Below the pieces are notes generated by a model. The model was given only the letters and a program-made list of their open reading frames with translations. It had not been told where the DNA came from and did no database searches. From an uncultured Eubacterium sp. (lineage in GTDB: Bacteria > Bacillota > Clostridia > Oscillospirales > CAG-272), in contig UQUT01000001.1 of assembly GCA_900544285.1 (NCBI GenBank), positions 124,001 through 188,000 of the forward strand: DNA of 64,000 bases, in the 5' to 3' direction. The first letter of the stretch is position 1. Each line of letters opens with the position of its first letter. Positions 16,661 to 25,276 of this stretch are shown piece by piece. The translations under genes and the position numbers were made by a program.

Positions 16661-16688
16661 ACAATAAAACCGCCCCTTCCGGAGCGGT
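16661..16688 (-). terminator. Terminator after the 82-aa membrane protein gene
   Basis: 8-bp arms ACCGCCCC/GGAGCGGT (one mismatch by wobble), TTCC loop, and TTTTATT on the minus strand, 13 nt after the stop. Confidence 0.75.
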
Positions 16689-16700
16689 TCTGACGGCGTT

Positions 16701-16949
16701 TTATTTTGAAGCTGCGTAGTTTTTGATTATCATCACGATGACGGTCACAAGCCCGAGCGCAAACAGCGCAACTATGATATAAAGCTGAACCTTTCTTCCC
16801 TGCGGCGTATCGTACGATGCGGGATCGTCTGCTCTATCCGTCACCGTCTCGCTTTGCGTGCCGCTTTCGCTGTCCGCGGCAAGCGGAATGACCGAAAAAA
16901 GCGTAATTATCAGAAAAAGCGCAAGAAATAAAGAAAAAATCCTCTTCAT
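16701..16949 (-). CDS. Small membrane protein with signal peptide, 82 aa
   Basis: An 82-residue protein with a cleavable signal-like segment (MKRIFSLFLALFLIITLFSV, then PLAADSES), a short polar Ser/Thr/Asp-rich external stretch and a C-terminal transmembrane helix (LYIIVALFALGLVTVIVMII) with a short Lys tail. GGAGAG lies 5 nt before the ATG at 16949; earlier in-frame starts lack a ribosome site. It is not part of an operon with the neighbouring ZIP gene, being separated by its own terminator. Function unknown. Confidence 0.7.
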   Translation of the reverse strand: MKRIFSLFLALFLIITLFSVIPLAADSESGTQSETVTDRADDPASYDTPQGRKVQLYIIVALFALGLVTVIVMIIKNYAASK

Positions 16950-17080
16950 AATACTCTCCGTAAACAGTAATACGTCGGTCATTATACAGCAACCAAACCG
17001 ATTTTTCAATGCTTTTATGAAAAAATCCGATTTTATGTCCGATTTTTATGCTTTACGCGTCATCGTTTGCCGTTTTACGC

Positions 17081-17109
17081 TTGACACAAGCCGTTTTAGT
17101 TGGTATACT
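17081..17109 (+). promoter_or_regulatory. Consensus sigma-A promoter for the lipid kinase gene
   Basis: TTGACA, 17-bp spacer, TATACT, ending 33 bp before the ATG at 17142. Confidence 0.88.
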
Positions 17110-17141
17110 AATTTTATTGTATATTAAAAGTAGGTAGTGCC

Positions 17142-18083
17142 ATGAATTCAATCCATAATTGTTTTATAGTCAATCCCGCGGCAGGCGGCGGAAAAAACAA
17201 GGGAGAGCTTGTTGAAAAAATCCGCCTTGCCTGTGAAAATCAGGGGGTCGAATATGAAATACACATAACAAAAGAGGCAGGCGATGCCGAAAAATTCGTT
17301 CGCGCCGAATGTCTTGCACATCCCGAACGGAAAACAAGATTTTATGCATGCGGCGGCGACGGCACTCTCAATGACGTCGTAAACGGCGCATTCGGCTTTG
17401 CAAATGCGGAAATCGCGGCTGTCCCCGCGGGAACGGGCAACGATTTTATAAAGTCGTTTTCATCGCCCGAAGCCTTTCTTGACATAGAAGCTCAGCTTTG
17501 CGGCTCCGCTCTGTCGCTTGACCTCATAAAGTTCAACGAAAAGTATTGTATAAACGTTCTGAACATCGGCTTTGACTGTCTGGTTGTCGAAAAAATGAGG
17601 CACATACGCTCCGCAATCAAGGTTCCGAACAGTATTGCATATCCGCTCGGCGTGATTTCCGCATTTTTCGGCAAATTCGGCAATACGTATACGATAACCT
17701 TCGATGACGAGCCGCCTGTCACAAAGAATTATCTTCTCTGCGCGTTCGGCAACGCGAGAATATACGGAGGCGGCTTCTGCGCCGCTCCGCTCGCAAATCT
17801 CAATGACGGGCTTATAGACGTCTGCACTGTTGAAAAGATATCGAGGGGAAAGTTCATTTCCCTCCTCGGAGACTACAAAAAAGGCACGCATGTTGTCCGT
17901 GATGTTCCGCTGGATTTTGTGACATATAAAAAATGCAAAAAGATTCATTTTGAATCGGAAAAAGAAGTCGGCGTATGTCTGGACGGAGAAATAACCCGTC
18001 TCAGGGATATATATATTGAAGCGGTGCCGGAGGCGATTTCGTTTGCTGTACCGAGGGGCTCCGAATGTCTTATTCTCGCATAA
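17142..18083 (+). CDS. Diacylglycerol/lipid kinase family protein (YegS/BmrU type)
   Basis: A 313-residue cytoplasmic lipid kinase. The N-terminal catalytic domain has CFIVNPAAGGGKNKG (nucleotide-binding entry) and FYACGGDGTLNDVVNGAF, the family GGDGT loop. AAVPAGTGNDFIKSF follows, and the C-terminal beta-rich part contains GGGFCAAPLANLNDG and VCLDGE. Members phosphorylate diacylglycerol, undecaprenol or related lipids; the exact substrate cannot be told here. The AGGT ribosome site and a near-consensus promoter are directly upstream. It runs into valS with a 65-bp gap and may be co-transcribed. Confidence 0.92.
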   Translation: MNSIHNCFIVNPAAGGGKNKGELVEKIRLACENQGVEYEIHITKEAGDAEKFVRAECLAHPERKTRFYACGGDGTLNDVVNGAFGFANAEIAAVPAGTGNDFIKSFSSPEAFLDIEAQLCGSALSLDLIKFNEKYCINVLNIGFDCLVVEKMRHIRSAIKVPNSIAYPLGVISAFFGKFGNTYTITFDDEPPVTKNYLLCAFGNARIYGGGFCAAPLANLNDGLIDVCTVEKISRGKFISLLGDYKKGTHVVRDVPLDFVTYKKCKKIHFESEKEVGVCLDGEITRLRDIYIEAVPEAISFAVPRGSECLILA

Positions 18084-18148
18084 CGGAAAAGCGTTCGTCC
18101 CCGCGTAATTCAAAACAGAAATTTATTGAAAAGCAGAGGTAAAATAAA

Positions 18149-20788
18149 ATGCCAAGAGAACTTTCAAAAAGCTATAATCCGGGCGAAATTGAAGCTCCTC
18201 TCTATAAAGAGTGGTGCGAAAAGGGATATTTCACTCCCTCTCCCGACAAAAACAAGCAACATTTTACGATAGTTATTCCGCCCCCGAACGTAACGGGACA
18301 GCTTCATATGGGTCACGCACTTGACGAGTCAATGCAGGATACAATCATAAGATACAAAAGAATGCAGGGATTCTGCACGCTCTGGGTTCCCGGAACCGAC
18401 CACGCCGGTATTGCAACTCAGATAAAGGTTGAAGAGATGCTCCGCAAGGAACAGGGACTCTCCCGTTATGACCTCGGCAGAGAAAAATTCATAGATACCG
18501 TCTGGGACTGGAAACATAAATACGGCAGCCGTATAATTTCACAGCTCAAAGCCCTCGGCTCCTCCTGCGACTGGACGAGAGAACGCTTTACGATGGACGA
18601 AAATCTTTCAGCCGCTGTTAAAAAGGTGTTCGTTTCGCTTTATAACGACGGTCTGATTTACAGAGGCTTCCGCATAAGCAATATCTGTCCCCGATGCGAG
18701 ACGGCTCTCTCCGACGCAGAGGTTGAACACAGCGACAAAGAGGGCGCATTCTGGCACATCCGCTATCCCTATGCGGACGGCAGCGGCGAGATAATCATCG
18801 CGACGACCCGTCCCGAAACGCTCCTCGGCGATACGGCTGTCGCCGTCAACCCCGATGATGAGCGCTATAAGGACAAAATCGGCAAAAAGCTCATTCTCCC
18901 GCTTGTCGGCAGAGAAATTCCCGTCATTGCCGACGAATACGTCGAAAAGGAATTCGGCACGGGCGCGGTAAAGATCACTCCCGCTCACGACCCCAACGAC
19001 TTTGAAGTCGGCACGCGTCACAATCTCGATACGGTACTCGTTATCGACACAAAGGGCAAAATAACCGAAGAGGGCGGCAAATATGCCGGACTTGACCGTT
19101 ACGAAGCAAGAAAACAGATTGTCGCCGATCTCGAAGCGCAGGGCTATCTTGTAAAGATTGAAAAATACACTCATTCCGTCGGTCATTGCTGTCGTTGCGG
19201 AACGGTTGTCGAGCCGCTCGCGTCAAGACAGTGGTTTGTAAAGATGGCTCCGCTCGCAAAAAAAGCCATTGAAGTCGTTGATGACGGCTCGATAGATTTC
19301 ATTCCGGAGCGTTTTTCCAAAATATATATGAACTGGATGAACGGTATTCACGACTGGTGTATTTCCCGTCAGCTCTGGTGGGGTCACAGAATTCCCGCTT
19401 ATTACTGCGACGACTGCGGCGAGATGACCGTCTCCGAAACGGATGTAACCGTCTGCCCGAAATGCGGCGGAACGCACGTTCATCAGGATGAGGATGTTCT
19501 CGATACATGGTTTTCCTCCGCGCTCTGGCCGTTTTCAACGCTCGGCTGGCCGAACAAAACAGAGGATCTCGAATATTTCTATCCGACCTCCGTTCTCATC
19601 ACAGGTTATGATATCATCACCTTCTGGGTGTCGAGAATGATAACGATGGGCATGTACTGCATGAACAAAAAGCCATTTGACCACGTTATGATTCACGGTC
19701 TTGTCCGTGATGCGCAGGGGCGCAAAATGTCAAAATCGCTCGGAAACGGTATCGACCCGCTTGAAATAATCGATAAGTGCGGCGCGGACGCTCTCCGCTT
19801 TGCACTTCTCACGGGTAACTCCCCCGGCAACGATATGCGCTTCTCGGACGAAAAGATTGAGTCAGCAAGAAACTTCACAAATAAAATCTGGAACGCCGCC
19901 CGTTTTGCTCTTATGAACATTCCGGACGACCTCACGGATACTTCTCTCCCCTCCGCCGACAAGCTCGGAATTGAGGATAAATGGATACTCACAAGTCTCT
20001 CCGAGCTTACGGGCGAGGTTTGCGAAAACCTTGATAAATACGAGCTCGGCATTGCGCTCGGCAAGCTCTATGATTTCTTCTGGGGCACCTTCTGCGATTG
20101 GTACGTTGAGCTTATCAAGCCCCGTCTCTTTGATAAAGAAGGCTCGTCACATACGGACGCCTGCCGTGTGCTTTCATTCGTTCTCCGCAATCTCACGGAG
20201 CTTCTCCATCCGTTTATGCCGTTCATAACGGAAACCATCTGGCAGCAGCTCCCGCACGAAGGCGAAAGCATTGTGATAACAAGCTATCCGAAGGCGGAAA
20301 ACATCCCCACCTTCGCTTCCGACGCCGAAAGCATGGAGCTGATTATCTCCGCCGTTAAGGCTGTCAGAGCGCGCCGCGCGGAAATGAACGTTCCGCCCGC
20401 CAGAAAAGCAAAAATGATAATCGTATCGGACGAAAAAAGCGTTTTCAACTCCTCCGCTTCCGCTTTCTTTGAAAAGCTCGCGCAGGCGTCCGGCGTAGAA
20501 TACGCGGATGACTTCCACGACGATACGGCGATTGCGATAGTCTCCGAAAAGGCAAAAATCTTCATTCCGCTTGCGGAAATGGTTGATATCGAAGCGGAAA
20601 TCGCACGTCTTTCCGCAGAGGAAAAGAAGTTTGAAAGCGAAATTGCCCGCATAGACGCAAAGCTCTCAAACGAAGGGTTTGTTGCAAAAGCACCTGCGGC
20701 TGTTGTTGACGCGGAGCGCGCAAAACGCAGAAGCTATGAAGAAAAGCTGGCTTCTGTCAGGGCTTCAATTGAAAAATATAAAAACTGA
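18149..20788 (+). CDS. valS: Valyl-tRNA synthetase
   Basis: An 879-residue class I synthetase charging tRNA-Val. The ATP-site HIGH-type motif HMGH lies at residues 53-56 in PPNVTGQLHMGHALDES. The CP1 editing domain follows (ATTRPETLLGDTAVAVNP near 215-232). Two Cys pairs occur in HCCRCGTVVEP and YYCDDCGE...CPKCGG, the latter likely zinc-binding. KMSKS lies near 527 in GRKMSKSLGNGIDPLEII. An anticodon domain (DWYVELIKPRL) and a C-terminal coiled-coil arm of about 65 residues complete it. Length and domains are normal. The ATG has AGAGG upstream. Confidence 0.98.
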   Translation: MPRELSKSYNPGEIEAPLYKEWCEKGYFTPSPDKNKQHFTIVIPPPNVTGQLHMGHALDESMQDTIIRYKRMQGFCTLWVPGTDHAGIATQIKVEEMLRKEQGLSRYDLGREKFIDTVWDWKHKYGSRIISQLKALGSSCDWTRERFTMDENLSAAVKKVFVSLYNDGLIYRGFRISNICPRCETALSDAEVEHSDKEGAFWHIRYPYADGSGEIIIATTRPETLLGDTAVAVNPDDERYKDKIGKKLILPLVGREIPVIADEYVEKEFGTGAVKITPAHDPNDFEVGTRHNLDTVLVIDTKGKITEEGGKYAGLDRYEARKQIVADLEAQGYLVKIEKYTHSVGHCCRCGTVVEPLASRQWFVKMAPLAKKAIEVVDDGSIDFIPERFSKIYMNWMNGIHDWCISRQLWWGHRIPAYYCDDCGEMTVSETDVTVCPKCGGTHVHQDEDVLDTWFSSALWPFSTLGWPNKTEDLEYFYPTSVLITGYDIITFWVSRMITMGMYCMNKKPFDHVMIHGLVRDAQGRKMSKSLGNGIDPLEIIDKCGADALRFALLTGNSPGNDMRFSDEKIESARNFTNKIWNAARFALMNIPDDLTDTSLPSADKLGIEDKWILTSLSELTGEVCENLDKYELGIALGKLYDFFWGTFCDWYVELIKPRLFDKEGSSHTDACRVLSFVLRNLTELLHPFMPFITETIWQQLPHEGESIVITSYPKAENIPTFASDAESMELIISAVKAVRARRAEMNVPPARKAKMIIVSDEKSVFNSSASAFFEKLAQASGVEYADDFHDDTAIAIVSEKAKIFIPLAEMVDIEAEIARLSAEEKKFESEIARIDAKLSNEGFVAKAPAAVVDAERAKRRSYEEKLASVRASIEKYKN

Positions 20789-20864
20789 GTGAGAAAAAAT
20801 CTTCATATTTCCGACTAATTCATAGAAGTAGATCAAAAATACTCTTTGAAAGGCGGTTTTACAA

Positions 20865-21770
20865 ATGAAGAAACTTTCGGCACTCATTATCGCACTCTTT
20901 CTTGCTGCGGCGTTACTTTGCTCATGTGCAAGCAATTCAAAAACAGACAGCGTTCCCGGAAACGGCAATTACTCCGGCGGAAGCGGATATTATGATGAAA
21001 TCAGCTCCGATCCGCCTAAGCAGGACAGTCAAAAAGATACTTTGTCTCCGGAGCAGAAGCTCATCAAAAGATATCGCGTAACTCTTGAAACGACCGAATA
21101 TGACAGGACGAGATCTGAAATATCGGCTCTTGTTGAAGGCTACGGCGGATATTTCTCCTCTTCAAGCGAAAACGGCGGTAACACTTCCGGCGGAAGGCGC
21201 TCGTCACGCTACGGAGAATTCACAATCCGTATTCCGGCTGAAAAGCTCGATGAATTCATTTCCGAACTCGGCGGAAAGGGTAATGTCATCTCCTCAAATC
21301 TCACAACAGACGATGTGACGGAATCTTATTATTCATATCAGTCCCGTCTTGACGCACTTGCGCTTCAGGAACAGAGAATTCTTGATATGATGGAAAAAGC
21401 GGATTCCCTCGATTATCTGATAAAGCTGGAAGATAAGCTCTCACAGATCCGCTCGGAAATAAACGAGCTCAATTACCGGCTTAAATATTATGATAAGTCC
21501 GTTGACTATTCATATGTTACGGTGAACCTCCGCGAGGTAATCGAATATACGGAGGAGCCCGAAAACAATTTCATTTCACGTCTCGGCAACGCCGTAAAAA
21601 ACACGTTTGTTGTGTTCGGCGAAGTTCTCGGAGAAATTCTGATAGGAATTGTATGGATTCTTCCCTTCGCGCTTGCGGCAGGAGCCGTCGCTCTGATAAT
21701 TGTAATCTCCGTTAAACGCAGAAAAAATAAAAAGCTGTCCGAAAAGACAGAGAACACAGAACAGAAATAA
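20865..21770 (+). CDS. DUF4349 lipoprotein with C-terminal membrane helix
   Basis: A 301-residue lipoprotein. The signal peptide MKKLSALIIALFLAAALLC leads to the lipobox LLCSC and a Gly/Ser linker. The DUF4349 core follows (RYRVTLETTEYDRTRSEISA, GGYFSSSSENGG, GEFTIRIPAEKLDEFI). A coiled-coil-like helical stretch is next (YQSRLDALALQEQRILDMME through INELNYRL), then SYVTVNLREV. A C-terminal transmembrane helix (GIVWILPFALAAGAVALIIV) ends in a basic tail. DUF4349 proteins are common in Bacillota; their function is not established. AAAGG lies upstream and a terminator follows. Confidence 0.9.
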   Translation: MKKLSALIIALFLAAALLCSCASNSKTDSVPGNGNYSGGSGYYDEISSDPPKQDSQKDTLSPEQKLIKRYRVTLETTEYDRTRSEISALVEGYGGYFSSSSENGGNTSGGRRSSRYGEFTIRIPAEKLDEFISELGGKGNVISSNLTTDDVTESYYSYQSRLDALALQEQRILDMMEKADSLDYLIKLEDKLSQIRSEINELNYRLKYYDKSVDYSYVTVNLREVIEYTEEPENNFISRLGNAVKNTFVVFGEVLGEILIGIVWILPFALAAGAVALIIVISVKRRKNKKLSEKTENTEQK

Positions 21771-21777
21771 CTCATAA

Positions 21778-21810
21778 AAATGACTCGCACGTGCGGGTCA
21801 TTTTTTTTAT
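21778..21810 (+). terminator. Terminator after the DUF4349 gene
   Basis: Arms AATGAC/GTCATT around a CGCACGTGCG core form a near-perfect hairpin, followed by eight T. It isolates the spoIIA operon. Confidence 0.9.
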
Positions 21811-21919
21811 TTTCCGAAATAATATTTATTTTTCTTTCGACACCTTACTTTGACAAAATCCGCACGCATAAAATGCTATCATTACTAAAAAGACAAGCTT
21901 TAATCGAAAGGAGTTTTCA

Positions 21920-22240
21920 ATGGAAAATCTTATACTCGATTTCTCGGGCGATACGCTTACGGCGGTTCTGATGGGAGATATGGATCATCACGGCGTGGCA
22001 AGCGTCAGGACGCAGATAGACGACGCAATGTTCCGCCTTATGCCGAGAGTTCTCTGCATAGAACTTTCGGGCGTGGAATTTATGGACAGCTCAGGGCTCG
22101 GACTGATACTCGGCAGGTATCAGAAGGCAAATGATCTCGGAATTGAGGTTATGCTTTCAAATCCATCGCCGAGAACGGAGCGGCTCATCGTGATGACCGG
22201 GATTGACAAAATGATCAAAATCAAAGAAAAGGAGGCATAA
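21920..22240 (+). CDS. spoIIAA: Anti-sigma-F factor antagonist SpoIIAA (STAS domain)
   Basis: A 106-residue single STAS-domain protein. The phosphorylation site is in VEFMDSSGLGLILGRY, the canonical DSSGLG motif in which the second Ser is phosphorylated by SpoIIAB. Dephosphorylated SpoIIAA binds SpoIIAB and releases sigma-F in the forespore. AAAGGAG lies 7 nt before the ATG. The gene directly precedes spoIIAB (4-bp gap) and then sigF, the standard spoIIA operon order, which supports the assignment. Confidence 0.95.
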   Translation: MENLILDFSGDTLTAVLMGDMDHHGVASVRTQIDDAMFRLMPRVLCIELSGVEFMDSSGLGLILGRYQKANDLGIEVMLSNPSPRTERLIVMTGIDKMIKIKEKEA

Positions 22241-22244
22241 AGCC

Positions 22245-22688
22245 GTGAAAAAAACGCTTACAAACGAGATAAAATGCAGTTTTCTTTCGCTTTCGCAGAA
22301 TGAGTCGCTCGCAAGAGGCATAATTTCTTCATTTCTCCTTCCGCTCGACCCCGATATTGAGGAGCTTGCCGACGTGCGTTGTGCGGTTTCGGAAGCAGTT
22401 ACAAACTGCATCGTCCACGCATATGCGGGCACAGTCGGGACGATTATCCTCTCAGCAAGAGCATACAGCGACAGAACCGTTAAAATAACCGTATCGGACA
22501 AGGGCTGCGGAATTGCCGACGTTGCAAAAGCCCGTCAGCCGCTTTATACAACCCTGCCGGACGAAGACCGTTGCGGAATGGGATTTTCTATTATGGAGAG
22601 CTTTTCGGACAGGCTGATTGTGACTTCCGCAACCGGTAAGGGGACAAAAGTCATAATGACGAGAAAACTCTCATCCCCCACTACATAA
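22245..22688 (+). CDS. spoIIAB: Anti-sigma-F factor / serine kinase SpoIIAB
   Basis: A 147-residue GHKL-type kinase. The N box is in VSEAVTNCIVHAY, the G1 box in DKGCGI and the G2 region in CGMGFSIMESF. In the predivisional cell it holds sigma-F inactive and phosphorylates SpoIIAA. The start codon is GTG, and its AAAGGAGG ribosome site sits inside the end of spoIIAA, giving coupling. A 14-bp perfect GGCGGAGCTCCGCC palindrome lies between this gene and sigF. Confidence 0.95.
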   Translation: MKKTLTNEIKCSFLSLSQNESLARGIISSFLLPLDPDIEELADVRCAVSEAVTNCIVHAYAGTVGTIILSARAYSDRTVKITVSDKGCGIADVAKARQPLYTTLPDEDRCGMGFSIMESFSDRLIVTSATGKGTKVIMTRKLSSPTT

Positions 22689-22690
22689 AA

Positions 22691-22704
22691 GGCGGAGCTC
22701 CGCC
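22691..22704. repeat. GC-rich palindrome between spoIIAB and sigF
   Basis: A perfect 14-bp palindrome GGCGGAGCTCCGCC just after the spoIIAB stop and 22 bp before the sigF ATG. No T run follows, so it is not a classical terminator; it could stabilise or modulate the downstream mRNA. Confidence 0.4.
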
Positions 22705-22726
22705 TCAGAATAAGGGGGTAATATAT

Positions 22727-23464
22727 ATGACCGATTTTGACACTGCCGCACAGGACGGGAATCTTGACTTGATATCTCTTGCCCAATCGGGAGACAGGAA
22801 TGCGCTCGAACAGCTGATAACGCAGAACATGGGACTTGTGAAAAACATCGCGCGGCGTTTCATCGGCAGAGGCACGGAATATGAGGATCTGGTCCAGATA
22901 GGTTCAATAGGCATGATAAAAGCCGCAAAGAGCTTTGACCATAGCTATGGGACGGTGTTCTCAACATATGCCGTGCCGCTCATTATAGGTGAAATAAGGC
23001 GTTTTCTTCGCGATGACGGAATGATAAAAGTCAGTCGCGACATCCGCAAGCGAGGAACAGAAATAATGCGGGAAAAGGAGGCTTTTGCCGCCGAGCACGG
23101 CAGAGAGCCGAAAATATCCGAGCTTTGTGAGCTCACCGGTGCGACGTCCGAAGAAATCGTTTATGCACTTGACGCAGTCTGCCCCGTGTATTCGATAAAC
23201 GAAACGCTCGGTAGCGGTGATGATGACGGCGCAACCCTTGAAAGCTTCATTTCATCAGACAGCGACGAAATAGAAAAAACGACAGACCGCCTTGCGCTGA
23301 TAGGTGCTGTCGAAGGGCTTGACGATATGAGCAAAAATATCATCCGCCTGCGCTTTTTCCGCGAGCTTTCCCAGCAACAAACGGCAAAAATACTCGGACT
23401 TACGCAGGTCAAGGTATCGCGCGAAGAGAAAAAGATATTCGAAAAGCTCCGCAAGCAGCTGTAA
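22727..23464 (+). CDS. sigF: Sporulation sigma factor SigF (early forespore)
   Basis: A 245-residue sigma-70 family factor lacking region 1. Region 2 is visible in MGLVKNIARRFIGRGTEYED, then LVQIGSIGMIKAAKSFDHSYG and FSTYAVPLIIGEIRRFLRDDG (the SigF/B/G signature). Region 4 helix-turn-helix is in SQQQTAKILGLTQVKVSREE. Its place after spoIIAA-spoIIAB identifies it as sigma-F rather than sigma-G; sigG is elsewhere in the window (60106). GGGGGTAA lies upstream of the ATG. It drives early forespore genes after SpoIIAB release. Confidence 0.95.
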   Translation: MTDFDTAAQDGNLDLISLAQSGDRNALEQLITQNMGLVKNIARRFIGRGTEYEDLVQIGSIGMIKAAKSFDHSYGTVFSTYAVPLIIGEIRRFLRDDGMIKVSRDIRKRGTEIMREKEAFAAEHGREPKISELCELTGATSEEIVYALDAVCPVYSINETLGSGDDDGATLESFISSDSDEIEKTTDRLALIGAVEGLDDMSKNIIRLRFFRELSQQQTAKILGLTQVKVSREEKKIFEKLRKQL

Positions 23465-23476
23465 ACCACTGGTTTA

Positions 23477-23505
23477 TTGACAAACCGACTGTAATATGAT
23501 ATTAT
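23477..23505 (+). promoter_or_regulatory. Sigma-A promoter of the leader-peptide/XRE unit
   Basis: TTGACA, 17-bp spacer, TATTAT, directly after sigF and 50 bp before the short leader frame. Confidence 0.85.
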
Positions 23506-23554
23506 TAAACCATCGCGGGACGCCGTGAAATAAATTATAAAAGGAGGCGGTTTG

Positions 23555-23608
23555 ATGTTTGGTTTTCAGAATTGCCGGATATTTTTCCGCCGTGTTTTCA
23601 CTCGGTAA
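23555..23608 (+). CDS. Candidate 17-codon phenylalanine-rich leader peptide
   Basis: A frame of 17 residues, MFGFQNCRIFFRRVFTR, with 5 Phe and 4 Arg. It has a strong AAAGGAGG ribosome site 8 nt upstream and a consensus promoter 50 bp before it. The last third of the frame forms one arm of a hairpin (23586-23591 with 23612-23617) followed by five T. This promoter, small frame and terminator order is the layout of attenuation control. The downstream gene is a small XRE regulator. Translation is not proven. Confidence 0.5.
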   Translation: MFGFQNCRIFFRRVFTR

Positions 23609-23664
23609 ACGGGCGGACTTTTTCCGGTAAAAAAAGGACGTCACGGCTTTTGTCGTGACGTCCT
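23586..23664 (+). promoter_or_regulatory. Two hairpins of a possible attenuator
   Basis: First hairpin: TCCGCC/GGCGGA with a 20-nt loop, then five T (23619-23623). Second: perfect 11-bp stem AGGACGTCACG/CGTGACGTCCT (23635-23645, 23654-23664), no T run, ending 14 nt before the GGAGG of the regulator gene. Confidence 0.55.
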
Positions 23665-23692
23665 GAGGACATTTATCGGAGGAAAACTTATT

Positions 23693-23908
23693 TTGAATTT
23701 GGCTTATATCATCGGAGAAAACATCCGCAGATGCCGGAGCGCGGTTTCGCTCTCTCAGTCTCAGCTTGCGGAGGCACTTTGCGTTTCGCCGCAGGCAATC
23801 TCAAAGTGGGAAAGAGGACTTTGCTGTCCGGACATTTCCCTTCTTCCATTGCTCGCCTCGCTTTTTTCAAAAAGCATTGACGAGTTTTTCAGGGATATTC
23901 ATACATGA
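23693..23908 (+). CDS. Small XRE-family transcriptional regulator
   Basis: A 71-residue one-domain protein. A Cro/cI helix-turn-helix fills most of it: IRRCRSAVSLSQSQLAEALC, then VSPQAISKWERGLCCPDISL. There is a short C-terminal segment (SLFSKSIDEFFRDI). The start is TTG at 23693 with GGAGG about 10 nt upstream. No partner domain is present, so it is a stand-alone DNA binder with unknown targets. It follows the leader-peptide region and is ended by a strong bidirectional terminator facing the polysaccharide deacetylase gene. Confidence 0.88.
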   Translation: MNLAYIIGENIRRCRSAVSLSQSQLAEALCVSPQAISKWERGLCCPDISLLPLLASLFSKSIDEFFRDIHT

Positions 23909-23946
23909 AAATATGCATATCGGGCTTTGTCCGATATGCATATTTT
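23907..23946. terminator. Bidirectional terminator between convergent genes
   Basis: AAATATGCATATCGG pairs perfectly with CCGATATGCATATTT around a 7-nt loop. T runs are present on both strands, serving the XRE gene and the deacetylase gene. Confidence 0.93.
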
Positions 23947-24642
23947 TTATAACAGCGCTTCCCTGTTTGTACAATAAAAAATATCGCTTTTTCCCGCTAT
24001 CCTCCGGCAGAACTCTTCAAAGTCATCCCAGCTGTCGTTTATATCGAATTCATACGAATGACCCCAGATATAAAAAAGCCTCGGCTCGTTTGTTTCAAGA
24101 CGGAGAAATTCTTCGCCGAGCCTTATCATCTCACCCCATTCGCCGTGATGGTGAACCGTCGGCGAAAGCATATAAAGATTTTCGGGTATACCGAAGCCGT
24201 GACTTGAGTAGACCGTCCTTGCGTATTTTATTCCCGTACGCTTTCTTATTATTTCCGCCGTTCTCTCATCGCAATTCTTGCCGCCACCCGGATACGCCAT
24301 GCCGACCACTTCATAGCCCGCGATTTCGGAAAGTGCCAACCTGTCATCCTCAACCTGACGCACTATTTCTTCGTCCGGAAGCGAAGGAAGCGACGGATGG
24401 GTCAACGTGTGCGCGGCAATTTCATGATTTTTATAAATCTCCCTCACCTCGCAGGCACGCGGCTTGCAATGCGCAACCGTCACGCCTTCGCGAACAAGGG
24501 AATTTGCAGTTCCGAGAAAACCGGAATTGAGGTTGAACGTTGCTTTCAACCCGTATTTATCGAATATTTTCACAAGACGCCTGTCCTGCGTTACGCCGTC
24601 ATCATAGCTTAACGTTATGGCTTTTTTCATTCCGTTCCACAT
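23947..24642 (-). CDS. Polysaccharide deacetylase family protein
   Basis: A 231-residue NodB-homology protein with no signal peptide. The metal-site motifs are visible: TLSYDDG (catalytic base Asp and metal Asp) and HEIAAHTLTHP (H-x3-H metal site near residues 74-84). MAYPGGG is next, and a C-terminal GHSYEFD carries a His. Family members remove acetyl or related groups from carbohydrates; the substrate is not clear, and this lone-domain type may be cytoplasmic. The ATG at 24642 has GAGG about 9 nt upstream and overlaps the VanZ-like gene by 16 bp, so they form an operon. Confidence 0.9.
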   Translation of the reverse strand: MWNGMKKAITLSYDDGVTQDRRLVKIFDKYGLKATFNLNSGFLGTANSLVREGVTVAHCKPRACEVREIYKNHEIAAHTLTHPSLPSLPDEEIVRQVEDDRLALSEIAGYEVVGMAYPGGGKNCDERTAEIIRKRTGIKYARTVYSSHGFGIPENLYMLSPTVHHHGEWGEMIRLGEEFLRLETNEPRLFYIWGHSYEFDINDSWDDFEEFCRRIAGKSDIFYCTNREALL

Positions 24643-25124
24643 TTCTTTTTCCTCGATTTTTCATAAACACTGTAAATGATGAACACAAATATCGCGCCGG
24701 CAAGCGCTCCGGAGGAGTCGATGAGAACATCTGTAAAAAGTCCGCTCCTGCCCGGAACGAAAAGCTGATGAATTTCATCGCTCGCCGCATAAACCGTCCC
24801 CGCACAAAAGGCAAGTCCGCACGCAAGAATACGGTTTATATCAAACGTCAAGGCAAACACCGTAAACACTCCGCAAAGCACAAAATATTCCGCAAAATGC
24901 GCCGTTTTGCGGACAAACCTGCCAATCTGTTCGACCTTTTCTGCCTTTTCTCCGTCATCAAGATCGGAAAATTTCGGGTCCGTCCTGTCAAGAACCGTTT
25001 CCGTTATATTACCGCTGAGCGATGACGACTCTTCTCCGCTCTGTGCCGACATGCAGAAAATCGTTATCATCATTATAACAGCCGCAACCGCCGAAAAAAG
25101 CCTGACTCTTATTTTTGCTTTCAA
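24627..25124 (-). CDS. VanZ-like membrane protein
   Basis: A 165-residue protein with four predicted membrane helices. It carries the VanZ-like signature: FVRKTAHFAEYFVLCGV, then SDEIHQLFVPGRSGLFTDVL and DSSGALAG. VanZ itself gives teicoplanin tolerance, but most homologues have no proven role. The start is TTG at 25124 with GGGAGGTG upstream. The 3' end overlaps the deacetylase gene by 16 bp, and both may act on the cell envelope. An N-terminal helix is followed by an external acidic loop of about 35 residues. Confidence 0.9.
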   Translation of the reverse strand: MKAKIRVRLFSAVAAVIMMITIFCMSAQSGEESSSLSGNITETVLDRTDPKFSDLDDGEKAEKVEQIGRFVRKTAHFAEYFVLCGVFTVFALTFDINRILACGLAFCAGTVYAASDEIHQLFVPGRSGLFTDVLIDSSGALAGAIFVFIIYSVYEKSRKKKCGTE

Positions 25125-25276
25125 GTCTGCACCTCCCCTCTGACATTACGCTTATAAATATATCATAAAAAGCACCTTTTGTGAACGGAAAAAATTATAT
25201 TTTTAATTTTATATACAACCTGTTAATAATTGAGTGGTAAAGTAATATTATCAAACGAAAATTGAGGTGATGATTT

